Shown: positions 8,403-16,359 of the stretch, piece by piece
How the letters are laid out: each line of letters opens with the position of its first letter
Numbering within the stretch: the first letter of the stretch is position 1
Origin: Clostridia bacterium
GTDB taxonomy: Bacteria; Bacillota; DAOUPZ01
Length of the DNA: 64,000 nucleotides
Direction of reading: 5' to 3'
Assembly (NCBI GenBank): GCA_030625885.1
Contig: DAOUPZ010000005.1
Span: 1-64,000 of the forward strand
Notes under the pieces: generated by a model
Told to the model about the DNA's origin: nothing
Databases searched by the model: none
What the model saw: the letters and a program-made list of their open reading frames with translations, nothing else
Position numbers and translations under genes: made by a program

Positions 8403-8466
8403 TCTCTTTATTTTATCCCTAACGATCGTTTCTAAACTTAGGGGTAATCAATCGATTATCTTTTTC

Positions 8467-9126
8467 TTATCCCTTAGCACTTATTTTATGTGAAAGGAAA
8501 AAAATGTTTTTATTAATCAAATTTACGAGAATATAAACAATGGGCGTATCACACATTGCCACGATTAGCTTAATCGCATACTGACCAAGAATCATCGATA
8601 AAATAGGAGCACCTGTACCATAAAAACCAATGACAATAAATACAACGGTATCAATTAATTGGGAAACACCAGTGGATAAATTATTTCTAATCCATAAATA
8701 TTTCCCTCCAGTTTTATCCTTCCAAAAATGAAATGCCCAAATATCATGATACTGACTTATAAGATATGCCGACATACTGGCTACAGTTATTCTTAAGCTG
8801 CTACCCAAAATCAGGTTATAGGCTTCCTGGTTATGCCAAAAAGGTGCCGCAGGCATCCATATTGCAATCTTAATCATAATAGCTGAAATAACACATGCGA
8901 AAAACCCTAAAACAACAATATATTTTGTTCTTTCTTTCCCCCAAATTTCAGCTATTGTATCCGTAACAGCAAACGTCAGTGCATAGCATATGACTGCTGC
9001 GGGTACCATCCATCCCCCAATAGCTACGACTTTACCAGCAATAACATTACTAATAACCAAAAGCGCTATAAATAATGAACCCAACAACAAAAAATATTTT
9101 TCTTCTCTTGTCATGTTTTTCTCCAT
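8467..9126 (-). CDS. Queuosine precursor transporter (YhhQ/VUT, DUF165 family)
   Basis: 219 residues from ATG 9126, which has AAGGAG 8 bases upstream. The frame stays open another 70 codons upstream, but that part runs into the 139-bp repeat at 9246-9384 and is not a real N-terminus. The protein has six or seven membrane segments and the family hallmarks: SNVIAGK near residue 25, the ALTFAVTDTIAEIWGKERTK loop, and SQLIDTVVFI late in the protein. Members import preQ0/preQ1 for queuosine synthesis by salvage. No preQ1 riboswitch motif is visible upstream; a TATGAT box lies near 9185-9190 on the minus strand. Confidence 0.9.
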   Translation of the reverse strand: MEKNMTREEKYFLLLGSLFIALLVISNVIAGKVVAIGGWMVPAAVICYALTFAVTDTIAEIWGKERTKYIVVLGFFACVISAIMIKIAIWMPAAPFWHNQEAYNLILGSSLRITVASMSAYLISQYHDIWAFHFWKDKTGGKYLWIRNNLSTGVSQLIDTVVFIVIGFYGTGAPILSMILGQYAIKLIVAMCDTPIVYILVNLINKNIFFLSHKISAKG

Positions 9127-9245
9127 TCTATCTTCTCCTTCAAATTTATAGTACTGTATAACGCACTTAGAATTTAACCATAATTTTATCATATATATGT
9201 AAAATAATAAAGCACTCAAAAAAATTAAAAGTAAGTTAACTATAT

Positions 9246-9384
9246 GTAACGCAATAAAGAACTTACATTGCAGGTTTGCAGGAAAAGCGAAGGAAAGATG
9301 GGGACATTCCACGAGGTACAAGTGGCGTGTCCCCATGTTGCCAGAGCAATGTTAAATGTAAAAACTTTAATGCGATTTATATAG
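9246..9384. repeat. 139-bp MITE-like repeat, copy 1
   Basis: Matches 60155-60293 at all but about 10 of 139 positions with no gap. The ends form an imperfect terminal inverted repeat of about 28 bp (CGCAATAAAG..CTTACATT on the left; complement of AATGTAAAAACTTTAATGCG on the right). The middle folds as ATGGGGACA with TGTCCCCAT. It carries no gene of its own, though it extends an open frame into the transporter gene. The rest of the 9127-9609 gap holds an AT-rich hairpin near 9400-9425 and the palindrome at 9523-9566. Confidence 0.85.
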
Positions 9385-9522
9385 TAATAAATAGAATGCG
9401 TATTTATATATATATTACGCTTTTATTTAAGGAATAGCACTAGGAATAATATAGAAAAAATATTCATTTATATCTCAAGTTGACTCCGTTCTGTACCATT
9501 AATAGGACACATCTTTCGCCTT

Positions 9523-9566
9523 AGTTGTAAAAAAGCACCTTAATATTAAGGTGCTTTTTTACAACT
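9523..9566. terminator. 44-bp perfect palindrome terminator
   Basis: Bases 9523-9544 are the exact reverse complement of 9545-9566; core AAAAGCACCTTAAT, flanked by T/A tracts. It lies 43 bases after the stop codon of the small membrane protein gene (9610) on the minus strand and can act in both directions. Confidence 0.85.
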
Positions 9567-9609
9567 CTTTTGAGATCAACACTTCTATATTCAAAATTTT
9601 TTATCTATC

Positions 9610-9984
9610 CTAATACCTTTTCTTTAAAAATATTAAACTCCCCAAATAAGCAAAAAGTGCAACATAGAGTTCTACGTAAGTTCTTGTAGAAATTTTGCCC
9701 AGTGTAACAATTTCTTTAATGTAATACCAGAAAACAACACCCAAGAGAAAATAAAATCCAACGGCCAACGCTCTATTCGTAATATACTCCAAACGTTCAT
9801 CCAATTCATCCTTCTTCGCTTTAATTTTTTTGACTTTGAGAAGAAAAGCGACTGAAAAAACACCCAGGAACCACATGGCTTTAAACGTACCATAGTAACA
9901 ACTTGCTATGATAATCAATAAAGCAAGTAACCCATAGAAGAAATAATTTTGCCTCAATACTTTTTCATAAAATGATTTACTCAT
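9610..9984 (-). CDS. Small membrane protein, DUF2178/DUF3796-like, partner of XRE repressor
   Basis: 124 residues from ATG 9984, which overlaps the stop codon of the repressor gene and has AAGGAGGGG 7 bases upstream; an earlier in-frame ATG has no such support. Four hydrophobic segments (about residues 13-30, 33-48, 72-92 and 103-119) with a charged loop in the middle (KKIKAKKDELDERLEYI). The DELDER motif followed by a membrane helix is typical of the small membrane proteins paired with Cro/C1-type repressors in Firmicutes. The function is unknown. It is translationally coupled to the repressor and controlled by the double operator upstream. Confidence 0.75.
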   Translation of the reverse strand: MSKSFYEKVLRQNYFFYGLLALLIIIASCYYGTFKAMWFLGVFSVAFLLKVKKIKAKKDELDERLEYITNRALAVGFYFLLGVVFWYYIKEIVTLGKISTRTYVELYVALFAYLGSLIFLKKRY

Positions 9985-10195
9985 GATCCATCCCCTCCTT
10001 AGCTTCGGAAAAATCAAAAATATCTTCAATTTTACAACAAAAAATTAACGCCATTTTATACGCAAGAATCAATGATGGGTTGTATCTCCCTGTTTCAATG
10101 GAAATAATGGTCTGCCGCGAAACACCAAGTTTTTTTGCCAAATCTTCCTGCGTCAAATCCAATTGACTGCGCAAATCTTTTATCTTATTTTTCAC
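9977..10195 (-). CDS. XRE (Cro/C1)-type helix-turn-helix repressor
   Basis: 72 residues, essentially one HTH domain (residues 4-58): LRSQLDLTQEDLAKKLGVSRQTIISIETG is the complete consensus helix-turn-helix and the IEDIFDF tail is the standard ending of the YozG/PbsX-like group. Such small repressors usually control their own operon and a downstream membrane protein; the gene order here fits. The two 18-bp inverted repeats in its promoter (10214-10231 and 10267-10284) are the likely binding sites. Confidence 0.93.
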   Translation of the reverse strand: MKNKIKDLRSQLDLTQEDLAKKLGVSRQTIISIETGRYNPSLILAYKMALIFCCKIEDIFDFSEAKEGMDHE

Positions 10196-10213
10196 ATTCT
10201 ATCATCCCCTTTT

Positions 10214-10284
10214 TGTAAAGTTTGCTTTACATTTGTTGGTTTAATTATACTATATGTCAAAGTCTATGTAAAGGATACTTTACA
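10214..10284 (-). promoter_or_regulatory. Promoter with paired 18-bp operators of the XRE operon
   Basis: Two inverted repeats share the form TGTAAAG-N4-CTTTACA: 10214-10231 (spacer TTTG) and 10267-10284 (spacer GATA). Their centres are 53 bp apart, about five DNA turns. Between them on the minus strand lie a -35 TTTACA (10267-10272, part of the upstream operator), a 17-base spacer and a -10 TATAAT (10244-10249). The downstream operator covers about +6 to +23. A dimeric repressor at both sites would block the promoter directly. Confidence 0.8.
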
Positions 10285-10303
10285 TTAAAAAGTTAAAAAA
10301 ACG

Positions 10304-10345
10304 GTTCTTGACTTGCCTTTTTTAGAAAAAAGGCAAGTCAAGAAC
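10304..10345. terminator. 20-bp perfect stem with 2-base spacer
   Basis: GTTCTTGACTTGCCTTTTTT at 10304-10323 and its exact complement at 10326-10345, separated by AG. It sits between the 67-residue protein gene (ends 10361) and the XRE promoter and is the probable terminator of the ABC operon, though the T-tract is inside the stem. The flank AACTGTCCCCC resembles the stem of the terminator at 31522-31557. Confidence 0.55.
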
Positions 10346-10360
10346 TGTCCCCCATTTGCT

Positions 10361-10564
10361 TTATTCAGGCTTATAGCAAGCAAATGATTCTGCTGTCCAA
10401 CGTCTATAACGACAATTATAACAGGATCTCAATTCATCTGCCACAATCTCATCCTCAACATCAAGTTTAAAATTAGGGCATTTATCTGCTGCCTGTGCTG
10501 CACCAGCCCCGTCCTCTTTCCCACCACGAAACACCTTTTCCCCTCTTTCATTGACTTTCCACAT
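10361..10564 (-). CDS. 67-residue four-cysteine protein, last gene of ABC operon
   Basis: Begins at ATG 10564, 9 bases after AGGAG; that site overlaps the stop of the TiaS-like gene. Cysteines at 29, 48, 51 and 63 (CP-x17-CYNC-x11-C) could hold a zinc ion or an iron-sulfur cluster. The N-terminal half is a charged, glycine-alanine-rich linker (GGKEDGAGAAQAADK). There is no membrane segment or signal. I recognise no named family. Its position as the terminal gene of a metal- or cofactor-type importer operon suggests a role in handling the imported compound, which is inference only. Confidence 0.7.
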   Translation of the reverse strand: MWKVNERGEKVFRGGKEDGAGAAQAADKCPNFKLDVEDEIVADELRSCYNCRYRRWTAESFACYKPE

Positions 10565-10576
10565 GTAAATCAACTC

Positions 10577-11323
10577 CTACCCAAGACTTTTCAATATTTT
10601 TTTGGGACACATCTGCCACTTGACACCATCAGGATCATTCTCAGTGGGACTTACGATAAGAACACATTTCCCTTCCAATAATACAGATTTTACCCAATCA
10701 TTTAATCTAACCTTATCATTATAATCCAAATCATTTCCATCTAAACAGCGAACCGCATCGATATCTGTCTGAGAAAGAATTTCCCCCGCAGTTACTATGT
10801 CATTTATCCCGTTAATTTTATGTTTTCCCTTAAAACGGCCGTCATTACCGCTCAAACGCAGTCCCACGCCAGCCAGCGCACCAATAACACCCTGGCCTGT
10901 ACCCCCATGCTCAGAAAGGTGAATTCCCAGCCGTTCTGCCATATTATACGCTTCTTTCTTAGTCATTACATCCTGTTTAGCACGATGACCATACTTAATG
11001 AGGGTATCCACATCATCAATTTGATCAATCACCGCTACACACAAACCCGGATCCGACTCCGGCGCACTTTCACGCACCAAAAAATCAGCTGCAAAATCAA
11101 TCAAGACTCGTAAATAACTTGTATCAATATCCGCCTCAAAACACATCGAACTGTTATGTGAGGTATACGGAATGTCAGGATGAACCAATAATTGATGGCG
11201 GGTAATACGCGTTGTTTTTCCCCAGTTACTTGTTTCAATATGCTCTGCAATCATTTCCGCTAATTCTCCAGTTCCCTTACTCTCCATATTATCTGTATCA
11301 TCAATACACACCAAAATACGCAT
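10577..11323 (-). CDS. TiaS-like kinase-domain protein
   Basis: 248 residues. The N-terminus carries CIDDTDNMESKGTGELAE, the ATP/metal-binding signature of the kinase domain of archaeal tRNA(Ile2) 2-agmatinylcytidine synthetase (TiaS), and the middle has SEHGGTGQGVIGALAGVGLR, also typical. The OB-fold and zinc-ribbon parts that TiaS uses to hold tRNA are absent, so tRNA modification is unlikely; bacteria in any case use TilS. It more plausibly phosphorylates or activates a small molecule. It lies 17 bases after the substrate-binding protein gene of an ABC importer and 12 bases before a four-cysteine protein, so its substrate may be what the importer brings in. Confidence 0.78.
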   Translation of the reverse strand: MRILVCIDDTDNMESKGTGELAEMIAEHIETSNWGKTTRITRHQLLVHPDIPYTSHNSSMCFEADIDTSYLRVLIDFAADFLVRESAPESDPGLCVAVIDQIDDVDTLIKYGHRAKQDVMTKKEAYNMAERLGIHLSEHGGTGQGVIGALAGVGLRLSGNDGRFKGKHKINGINDIVTAGEILSQTDIDAVRCLDGNDLDYNDKVRLNDWVKSVLLEGKCVLIVSPTENDPDGVKWQMCPKKILKSLG

Positions 11324-11340
11324 ATCATATACCTCCTAAA

Positions 11341-12423
11341 TTATTGTTTGGCCTCTCTCATCCCTTTTCCGCTCATCATCTTTTGCATCATGTCTTCAGA
11401 CAACTCATGGTCAAAAAATTCTTTATAGAAATATTGTGTCTCAGCTTGAATATCTATATCATTGAATCGATCTGGATATAATTTTTTCGCGGTCCATAAG
11501 ATGGCAAGGGGCGTTTCAATGCCGCCGGGATGTCCCCAGCGGGAAATACCATTAGGCATCTTATATACTTTATGATCTGTAACCGCTTTAATATTCCCCC
11601 ATTGTTCATTAGCCATGATATATTCATCTACACCTTCTTCATTAACAATAATGACCTCTGGATCCCACAGTAAAATTTGTTCCAAACTGGCAAAATACTT
11701 ATTCTCTGCAAAGTGAAGGTTTTCATTGACAGAAACATTATACGCTCCAGCTATCTGCGTCCAATCACCCGGCAAGGTATTCTTTGCATCTGTTCTGACA
11801 GCTTCGTTTACAGAATGATAAACCCTGACCCTTTCTTCCATTGGAATATCTTTAATATTTTCCTGTACTCGATCCATGCATGCTTGATAATAATCGTTGA
11901 ATTTTTTTGCTTCATCAATGGTCCCAATGGCTTGACCCATCATTTCTATAGAATATTTTTGTCCTTCTATGCTATTAAAGTCAACAACCAAATAGGGGAT
12001 GTTGAATTCTTCCATCTTCGCTAATTCTTTTTCATTATTAGCAATTTCGCCTTTAATAAAAACAACATCAGGATCGACTTTGGCCATTTCCTCTATATTG
12101 ATAATACCGCTAACACTGGTTACAGGCGCATCCGTTATGCTTGGACAAATCTCTCTCAATAACACCTCACGTTTGGTTCCCGGAACAATAGCTGCAATAT
12201 CATCCCCTCGTCCCAACATGGTAACAACCTGAGCGGTATAAGCATACATACACCCTATTGTCTCAACCTTTTTAGGGATTTGAACGTCCCTGCCCGCACA
12301 ATCTGTAATCGTAATGGTTTCGCCTGCTACTTGATCAGGCACTGATTGCGGGTTCGCACCACACCCGGAAATCATAAACAGCAAAAGTATTAATAAAACG
12401 TTTACAATCGATTTTTTACGCAT
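11341..12423 (-). CDS. ABC importer substrate-binding lipoprotein (FecB/BtuF class)
   Basis: 360 residues with a lipoprotein signal (hydrophobic stretch ending in ISGC, C21) and a periplasmic-binding-protein type-2 fold: ITDCAGRDVQIPKKVETIG at the start, LGRGDDIAAIVPGT, DPDVVFIKGE, and the terminal SRWGHPGGIETPLAILWTAKKLYPDRF. This family binds iron chelates, heme, cobalamin or oxyanions such as molybdate. The long methionine-rich tail (MMQKMMSGKGM) is unusual. It stands between the ATPase and the TiaS-like gene in one operon. Confidence 0.9.
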   Translation of the reverse strand: MRKKSIVNVLLILLLFMISGCGANPQSVPDQVAGETITITDCAGRDVQIPKKVETIGCMYAYTAQVVTMLGRGDDIAAIVPGTKREVLLREICPSITDAPVTSVSGIINIEEMAKVDPDVVFIKGEIANNEKELAKMEEFNIPYLVVDFNSIEGQKYSIEMMGQAIGTIDEAKKFNDYYQACMDRVQENIKDIPMEERVRVYHSVNEAVRTDAKNTLPGDWTQIAGAYNVSVNENLHFAENKYFASLEQILLWDPEVIIVNEEGVDEYIMANEQWGNIKAVTDHKVYKMPNGISRWGHPGGIETPLAILWTAKKLYPDRFNDIDIQAETQYFYKEFFDHELSEDMMQKMMSGKGMREAKQ

Positions 12424-12438
12424 CTTTCACACTCCTCA

Positions 12439-13251
12439 TTATTTTTTTAGTGTATTGATTGGAATGATATGTTTTAACTCATTTCCCCTAGTGGTTAAAT
12501 GAGAGATAACTTCTGAGTTAATATTAAAAATCCTTTTCATATTTTCTGATGTCAAAACCTTACCTGGATACCCAATCTCAGCAAACTCACCTTCATTCAT
12601 CAATGCCACCCGGGTTGGAATATCATTATTCTCAAAATAAAAGGCATGATTGGGAAAATGCGTTGCCATAATAACGGAAAGCGCCTTATCTTTCACCAGT
12701 TTTACAATGGTTTCCATAACCGTAAGCTCATGTTTGAAGTCAAGATGTGCTGTCGGTTCATCCATCAGCATAATGGGTGTTTTCTGAGCCAGCGCTCTAG
12801 CAATCATCACCATCTGCCCTTGACCTCCGCTGATTTGTGTATAACGCCGATCTTTAAGCTTGCTCATTCCTACGATTTCTAAAGCGTTCTCCGCAATTGC
12901 AACATCTTCCATTGAAGGCGTCGAAAATGTAGGCGTATAGGCTGCTCTTCCCATTAATACGATATCTATAATCTTGTAAGGGAATGTTCTTTCATGCCTT
13001 TGTGGTACATAGGCAATATGTTTTGCAATCTCATAAGATTTGAAATGGTCAATGTTTTCTCCCTCTAAAACAATCTGTCCCCTTTTAAGTTTCAATATGC
13101 CCAATAAGCAATCCAGGAAAGTCGTTTTGCCACACCCATTTGGTCCAAAAAGGCAGAGAATTTCTCCTCTCCTTACGTCTATATCGATATTCTCAAACAC
13201 ATTTTCGTGTTCATATGCAAAGGTTGCGTTCCTAACTTCAATTAAACTCAT
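12439..13251 (-). CDS. ABC importer ATPase (FecE/BtuD class)
   Basis: 270 residues with Walker A GPNGCGKTT near 36-44, signature ISGGQGQMVMIARAL near 141-155, Walker B LMDEPTAHLD near 161-170 and switch His in ATHFPNH. The order and spacing match the iron-chelate/cobalamin importer ATPases. It starts 4 bases after the permease stop codon, so the two subunits are made together. It powers import through the permease encoded just upstream. Confidence 0.93.
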   Translation of the reverse strand: MSLIEVRNATFAYEHENVFENIDIDVRRGEILCLFGPNGCGKTTFLDCLLGILKLKRGQIVLEGENIDHFKSYEIAKHIAYVPQRHERTFPYKIIDIVLMGRAAYTPTFSTPSMEDVAIAENALEIVGMSKLKDRRYTQISGGQGQMVMIARALAQKTPIMLMDEPTAHLDFKHELTVMETIVKLVKDKALSVIMATHFPNHAFYFENNDIPTRVALMNEGEFAEIGYPGKVLTSENMKRIFNINSEVISHLTTRGNELKHIIPINTLKK

Positions 13252-13255
13252 AGCG

Positions 13256-14290
13256 TTACCAGCCCCCTCCTTTTGTTCTTTTCAAAAGATATACAAAGAA
13301 AGGACCACCCACCAAAGCGGTTAAAATTCCAAGTGGAATTTCTGCACCGGTTAAAACCCTGCCAAGATTATCAACAATGATTAAAAAACAGGCGCCAAGA
13401 GATACTGCCGTTGGTATAAGAATACGATTGTCATTCCCTACCATCATTCTCCCAATATGAGGAATAACTAACCCAACCCAACCAATAATGCCGCTGACAC
13501 TAACAGCCCCTGCTGCAGCGAGCGTTGCGCAAATAATCACAATCCCTTTACTCACAGTTGTATTGATGCCTAAAGAACGTGCTTCCTTTTCTCCCATTGA
13601 TAAAACATTCACCTGCCACCTGATGGCAATTAACCCCAGTATCCCTATAACCATGGGGAGCCCCCCGAGAATAATATCCTTATAACGTGCGGAAGCTAAA
13701 CTACCCATTAACCAAAAAACAATCGCCGGCAATTGATCATAAGGATCGGCAACATACTTGGCGAGAGAAATTAATGCAGAAAACACCGACGAAACAATAA
13801 CACCTCCCAAAACAAGCATGATAGTCGGAGTGGTGTTATAAATTCGTCCGATAATATAACTTAAACCAACGGCTAAAACGCCAAAACCAAACGAAAAAAC
13901 ATACACCATAAATGTATTATGAAAAAACAAAAATGCCAAAGCCGCGCCAAATCCTGCACCGGAACTAACCCCTAATATGCCGGAACTGACGAGCGGATTA
14001 CGAAACAACCCCTGAAATGAAGCCCCGCTTACTGCAAGGCAACCACCGACAAGCGCTCCTAAAATCGCTCTTGGCATCCGTACATCCCATACCACTGTTT
14101 TATAAATGGGGGGAAAGTCTCCCCCTATCCCCGTAAGCTTAAACCATAATATCTTCATAACCATCGATATAGATACTGGATACCTGCCTAGAAAAAGCGA
14201 ACAAAATATACAGATTAAAGGTGCGAAAATCAGTAATATATAAACCAACCTTCTTTTTACCTTATTCAATATAAAGAACTCCTTTATCAT
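13256..14290 (-). CDS. ABC importer permease (FecCD/BtuC class)
   Basis: 344 residues with about ten hydrophobic segments and the FecCD hallmarks: R-x-PRAILGALVGGCLAVSGASFQG (about 73-95), NPLVSSGILGVSSGAG, the ATPase-coupling loop EKEARSLGI, and GWVGLVIPHIGRM near the C-terminus. A single permease gene means a homodimeric channel. It lies 7 bases after the surface-protein gene and just ahead of the ATPase gene. Confidence 0.93.
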   Translation of the reverse strand: MIKEFFILNKVKRRLVYILLIFAPLICIFCSLFLGRYPVSISMVMKILWFKLTGIGGDFPPIYKTVVWDVRMPRAILGALVGGCLAVSGASFQGLFRNPLVSSGILGVSSGAGFGAALAFLFFHNTFMVYVFSFGFGVLAVGLSYIIGRIYNTTPTIMLVLGGVIVSSVFSALISLAKYVADPYDQLPAIVFWLMGSLASARYKDIILGGLPMVIGILGLIAIRWQVNVLSMGEKEARSLGINTTVSKGIVIICATLAAAGAVSVSGIIGWVGLVIPHIGRMMVGNDNRILIPTAVSLGACFLIIVDNLGRVLTGAEIPLGILTALVGGPFFVYLLKRTKGGGW

Positions 14291-14297
14291 AAATTAA

Positions 14298-15086
14298 TTA
14301 TTTTTTTCTTCTAAAATAAAAGTATCCTCCGATTGCTGCTAAAACAATGATGCCTGCAACCACAATCCCTTTATTGTTTCCCTGTTCTGTTACTTCATCC
14401 GCAGAATCTGCCACACTTTCTTCCGCCGCTTTTTCCTGAATATCTGAAGTATCATCTTCTTCCTGTTGATCACCGTTTATTTCTTCAGGCGTTTCTTCTT
14501 CCTCTACGATTGTTGCTTCAAACGGTTCATTTTTTTCCACCACTGTCTTCTCTTCAGCAGGCGCTGGAGTTTCAACCTGCTGTTCCGAATTATTATCAAC
14601 AGGCTTTGCAGCCTCAAGCGTAGTAAATGTTACCGTGACTTCCTCTCCTAGAGAAACACCACTTTTGGACTGCAGGTTGGGAGAAATTTTTACGGTATAG
14701 GTCGTAGAAGACTCTAACGTCTGCTGAGGAATGAGAACAATATCATCTCTTTTCTCACGTCCTTCCAGCGTTTGATCATCTGACATTTCAACCGCAAAAG
14801 GAACAAGATTGCCAGCAGCATCATTCATAACAAAACATTCCTTGTTTTCATCCTTTACTTTCATATTCACTACATTTTTGCTAAAAGTAAGTGTGATCCG
14901 GGGAGAAAGCGAAATATTATCCTGACCCTCTGCAGGATCAGATGACTCTAGAACTAATGGGCTTTTTTGTTCGCCGCCACTCCCATCTCCATTCCCTGCC
15001 AGAGCAGGTATAACCATAAATACACAAAGCATGACAGTTAAAATACTCATTAATTTTAATACTGATTTCCCTTTTAAATTGAACAA
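14298..15086 (-). CDS. Secreted Ig-like (Big_5) protein with C-terminal membrane anchor
   Basis: 262 residues if it starts at TTG 15086, which has AAGGAGG exactly 8 bases upstream; the open frame continues upstream into the leader but without such a site. A signal peptide (residues 1-27, ending ALAG) is followed by one Big_5-type Ig-like domain (about 42-150: SSDPAEGQDNISLSPRITLTFSKNV ... GVSLGEEVTVTFTT), a long acidic Glu/Pro-rich linker (about 155-235) and a terminal membrane helix with RRKK tail. That layout suggests a wall-spanning receptor. As the first structural gene of the ABC operon it may capture the ligand at the surface, by analogy with other importer-linked surface proteins. Confidence 0.82.
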   Translation of the reverse strand: MFNLKGKSVLKLMSILTVMLCVFMVIPALAGNGDGSGGEQKSPLVLESSDPAEGQDNISLSPRITLTFSKNVVNMKVKDENKECFVMNDAAGNLVPFAVEMSDDQTLEGREKRDDIVLIPQQTLESSTTYTVKISPNLQSKSGVSLGEEVTVTFTTLEAAKPVDNNSEQQVETPAPAEEKTVVEKNEPFEATIVEEEETPEEINGDQQEEDDTSDIQEKAAEESVADSADEVTEQGNNKGIVVAGIIVLAAIGGYFYFRRKK

Positions 15087-15162
15087 AATAACAACCTCCT
15101 TAAAATGATTTAATTTTATATTGTTCTCCTGGCAACTCCCTTGTAGCCAAGAAAAAATTACC

Positions 15163-15276
15163 TCAAACATTTTCATAAAAAAATCCTGTACATATTTTCC
15201 GTACAGGATCTCCCTTCTTCTTTCCGATACGGGAGGAACGATAATTTCTTACCGAACCCAACGGTTGTTCAATCAT
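15163..15276 (-). CDS. 37-residue leader peptide overlapped by a terminator
   Basis: ATG at 15276, with AGGGGGAG 5 bases upstream. The peptide starts MIEQPLGS, has a basic middle (RSSRIGKKKGDPV) and ends FFYENV. Codons 23-32 also encode the terminator hairpin at 15177-15209. A ribosome translating the leader would cover the hairpin, so expression of the ABC operon may depend on translation or stalling in the leader. The rest of the 15087-15461 gap holds an AT-rich promoter-like stretch (TTGAAT near 15353-15358) and a second small hairpin (15125-15150). Confidence 0.45.
   Translation of the reverse strand: MIEQPLGSVRNYRSSRIGKKKGDPVRKICTGFFYENV
15177..15209 (-). terminator. Leader terminator (attenuator) of the ABC importer operon
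   Basis: On the minus strand ATCCTGTAC pairs with GTACAGGAT around a 9-base loop and is followed by seven T. It lies about 90 bases before the first structural gene, so it must be bypassed for expression. The word GGGAGATCCT occurs both at the start of the hairpin and at the leader ribosome site, and CTCCC at about 15230-15234 can pair with GGGAG just before the hairpin, which offers an alternative fold. Confidence 0.7.
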
Positions 15277-15461
15277 AGGATCTCCCCCTTAGATTAGACA
15301 ACTCGAAGAAAATAAAACAAAAATATTTTTTTGTATGCTCATATTTCTAATTATTCAACTCCAAACAACAATTTCCTGCATCCAGAAAATAATTCTAATC
15401 ATTGCTTTTTATACTGTTATATATGAAAAGGTCACATTTTTCTGTAAAGATACTTCTCAAT

Positions 15462-16304
15462 CTATTTACACACAAAAACATAATCATTGATACTCACTCC
15501 CAGATCCTTGGCAATCACTGGACATTTTGCTTTCAAAAGAAAAAATATCCCCCTATTTTCATCTGATAACGTTTCATAATTTCCTTGCCCTTTACTGATG
15601 ATAATATCTGCCGCTTCATACACATCCAGAAATTCTCTGCTGCACGCTTCTAAAATCGTACCCGGAGCACTACAACCACTGGATATTAGATGAGTACCAT
15701 AATTTAAGCCCGACTCCAAACCTTCCTGAAGTGTGGCATCATTGATAATGGGTTCACTTCTTACTGCATAGGTAATATCCAGAAATAAAAGTTCTTCCAC
15801 TAATATTTTATCAAAAACTGTTTCACCCGCATTATCTCCGATGATCAACAGCGTTTTTGCTGTACTTATATCTTTCTTAAATCTCTCAATATCATTTATC
15901 TTAAACTCTTTATCAAATTCTTCAATAATGTTTCTTTTAACATCTACATTGCCGTTAACTGCAGCATCAATCACATTTCCAACTGCTGCAATTTTCAATG
16001 ATGCTTCCAAACGGTCTTTCTGTTTAAATAAGAAATATTTCATGTCGGGGTAAATTCTTTGAGCTGATTCAATATGGTTTTTCTTTATTTCACGGTATGG
16101 ATCATCAATTCCAGTATGTTTTTTGACTAAATGGTATAGTTCTCTGCCAACTTCGGGTGAAGAATCGAATTGATCCACGTTACTAATGATCTTTGTTGCT
16201 TCTATTAATATTCGTTTTTGCATTTTTTCATCGCTCATCGATATCCGAGCTGCTTCTAACGCTTGCCTTAAGAAACATGGCATACAATCCAGATAAATCT
16301 TCAT
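15462..16304 (-). CDS. DUF89 (ARMT1-like) metal-dependent phosphatase
   Basis: 280 residues. The N-terminus has CMPCF (C7, C10), the CxxC mark of the prokaryotic DUF89 subgroup; the catalytic part shows LLIIGDNAGETVFDKIL near 151-167 and a late ISKGQGNYETL. DUF89 proteins are cobalt, nickel or manganese-dependent damage-control phosphatases that remove phosphate from side-product metabolites. The start has GGAGG 6 bases upstream. It is divided from the ABC operon by the leader region and from ABC-F by about 55 bases. Confidence 0.9.
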   Translation of the reverse strand: MKIYLDCMPCFLRQALEAARISMSDEKMQKRILIEATKIISNVDQFDSSPEVGRELYHLVKKHTGIDDPYREIKKNHIESAQRIYPDMKYFLFKQKDRLEASLKIAAVGNVIDAAVNGNVDVKRNIIEEFDKEFKINDIERFKKDISTAKTLLIIGDNAGETVFDKILVEELLFLDITYAVRSEPIINDATLQEGLESGLNYGTHLISSGCSAPGTILEACSREFLDVYEAADIIISKGQGNYETLSDENRGIFFLLKAKCPVIAKDLGVSINDYVFVCK

Positions 16305-16359
16305 TTTCTACCTCCATGCACAATTTATTATAAGAATAAACTAGGTTTTAAAGATTTTT

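Noticed and set aside
9127-9245. Possible preQ1 riboswitch upstream of the queuosine transporter
   Set aside because: No preQ1 aptamer sequence pattern could be found in the short leader.
15121-15133. GCCAGGAGA resembling a cobalamin-riboswitch B12 box
   Set aside because: The match stops after nine bases and none of the other conserved parts of the aptamer is present upstream.
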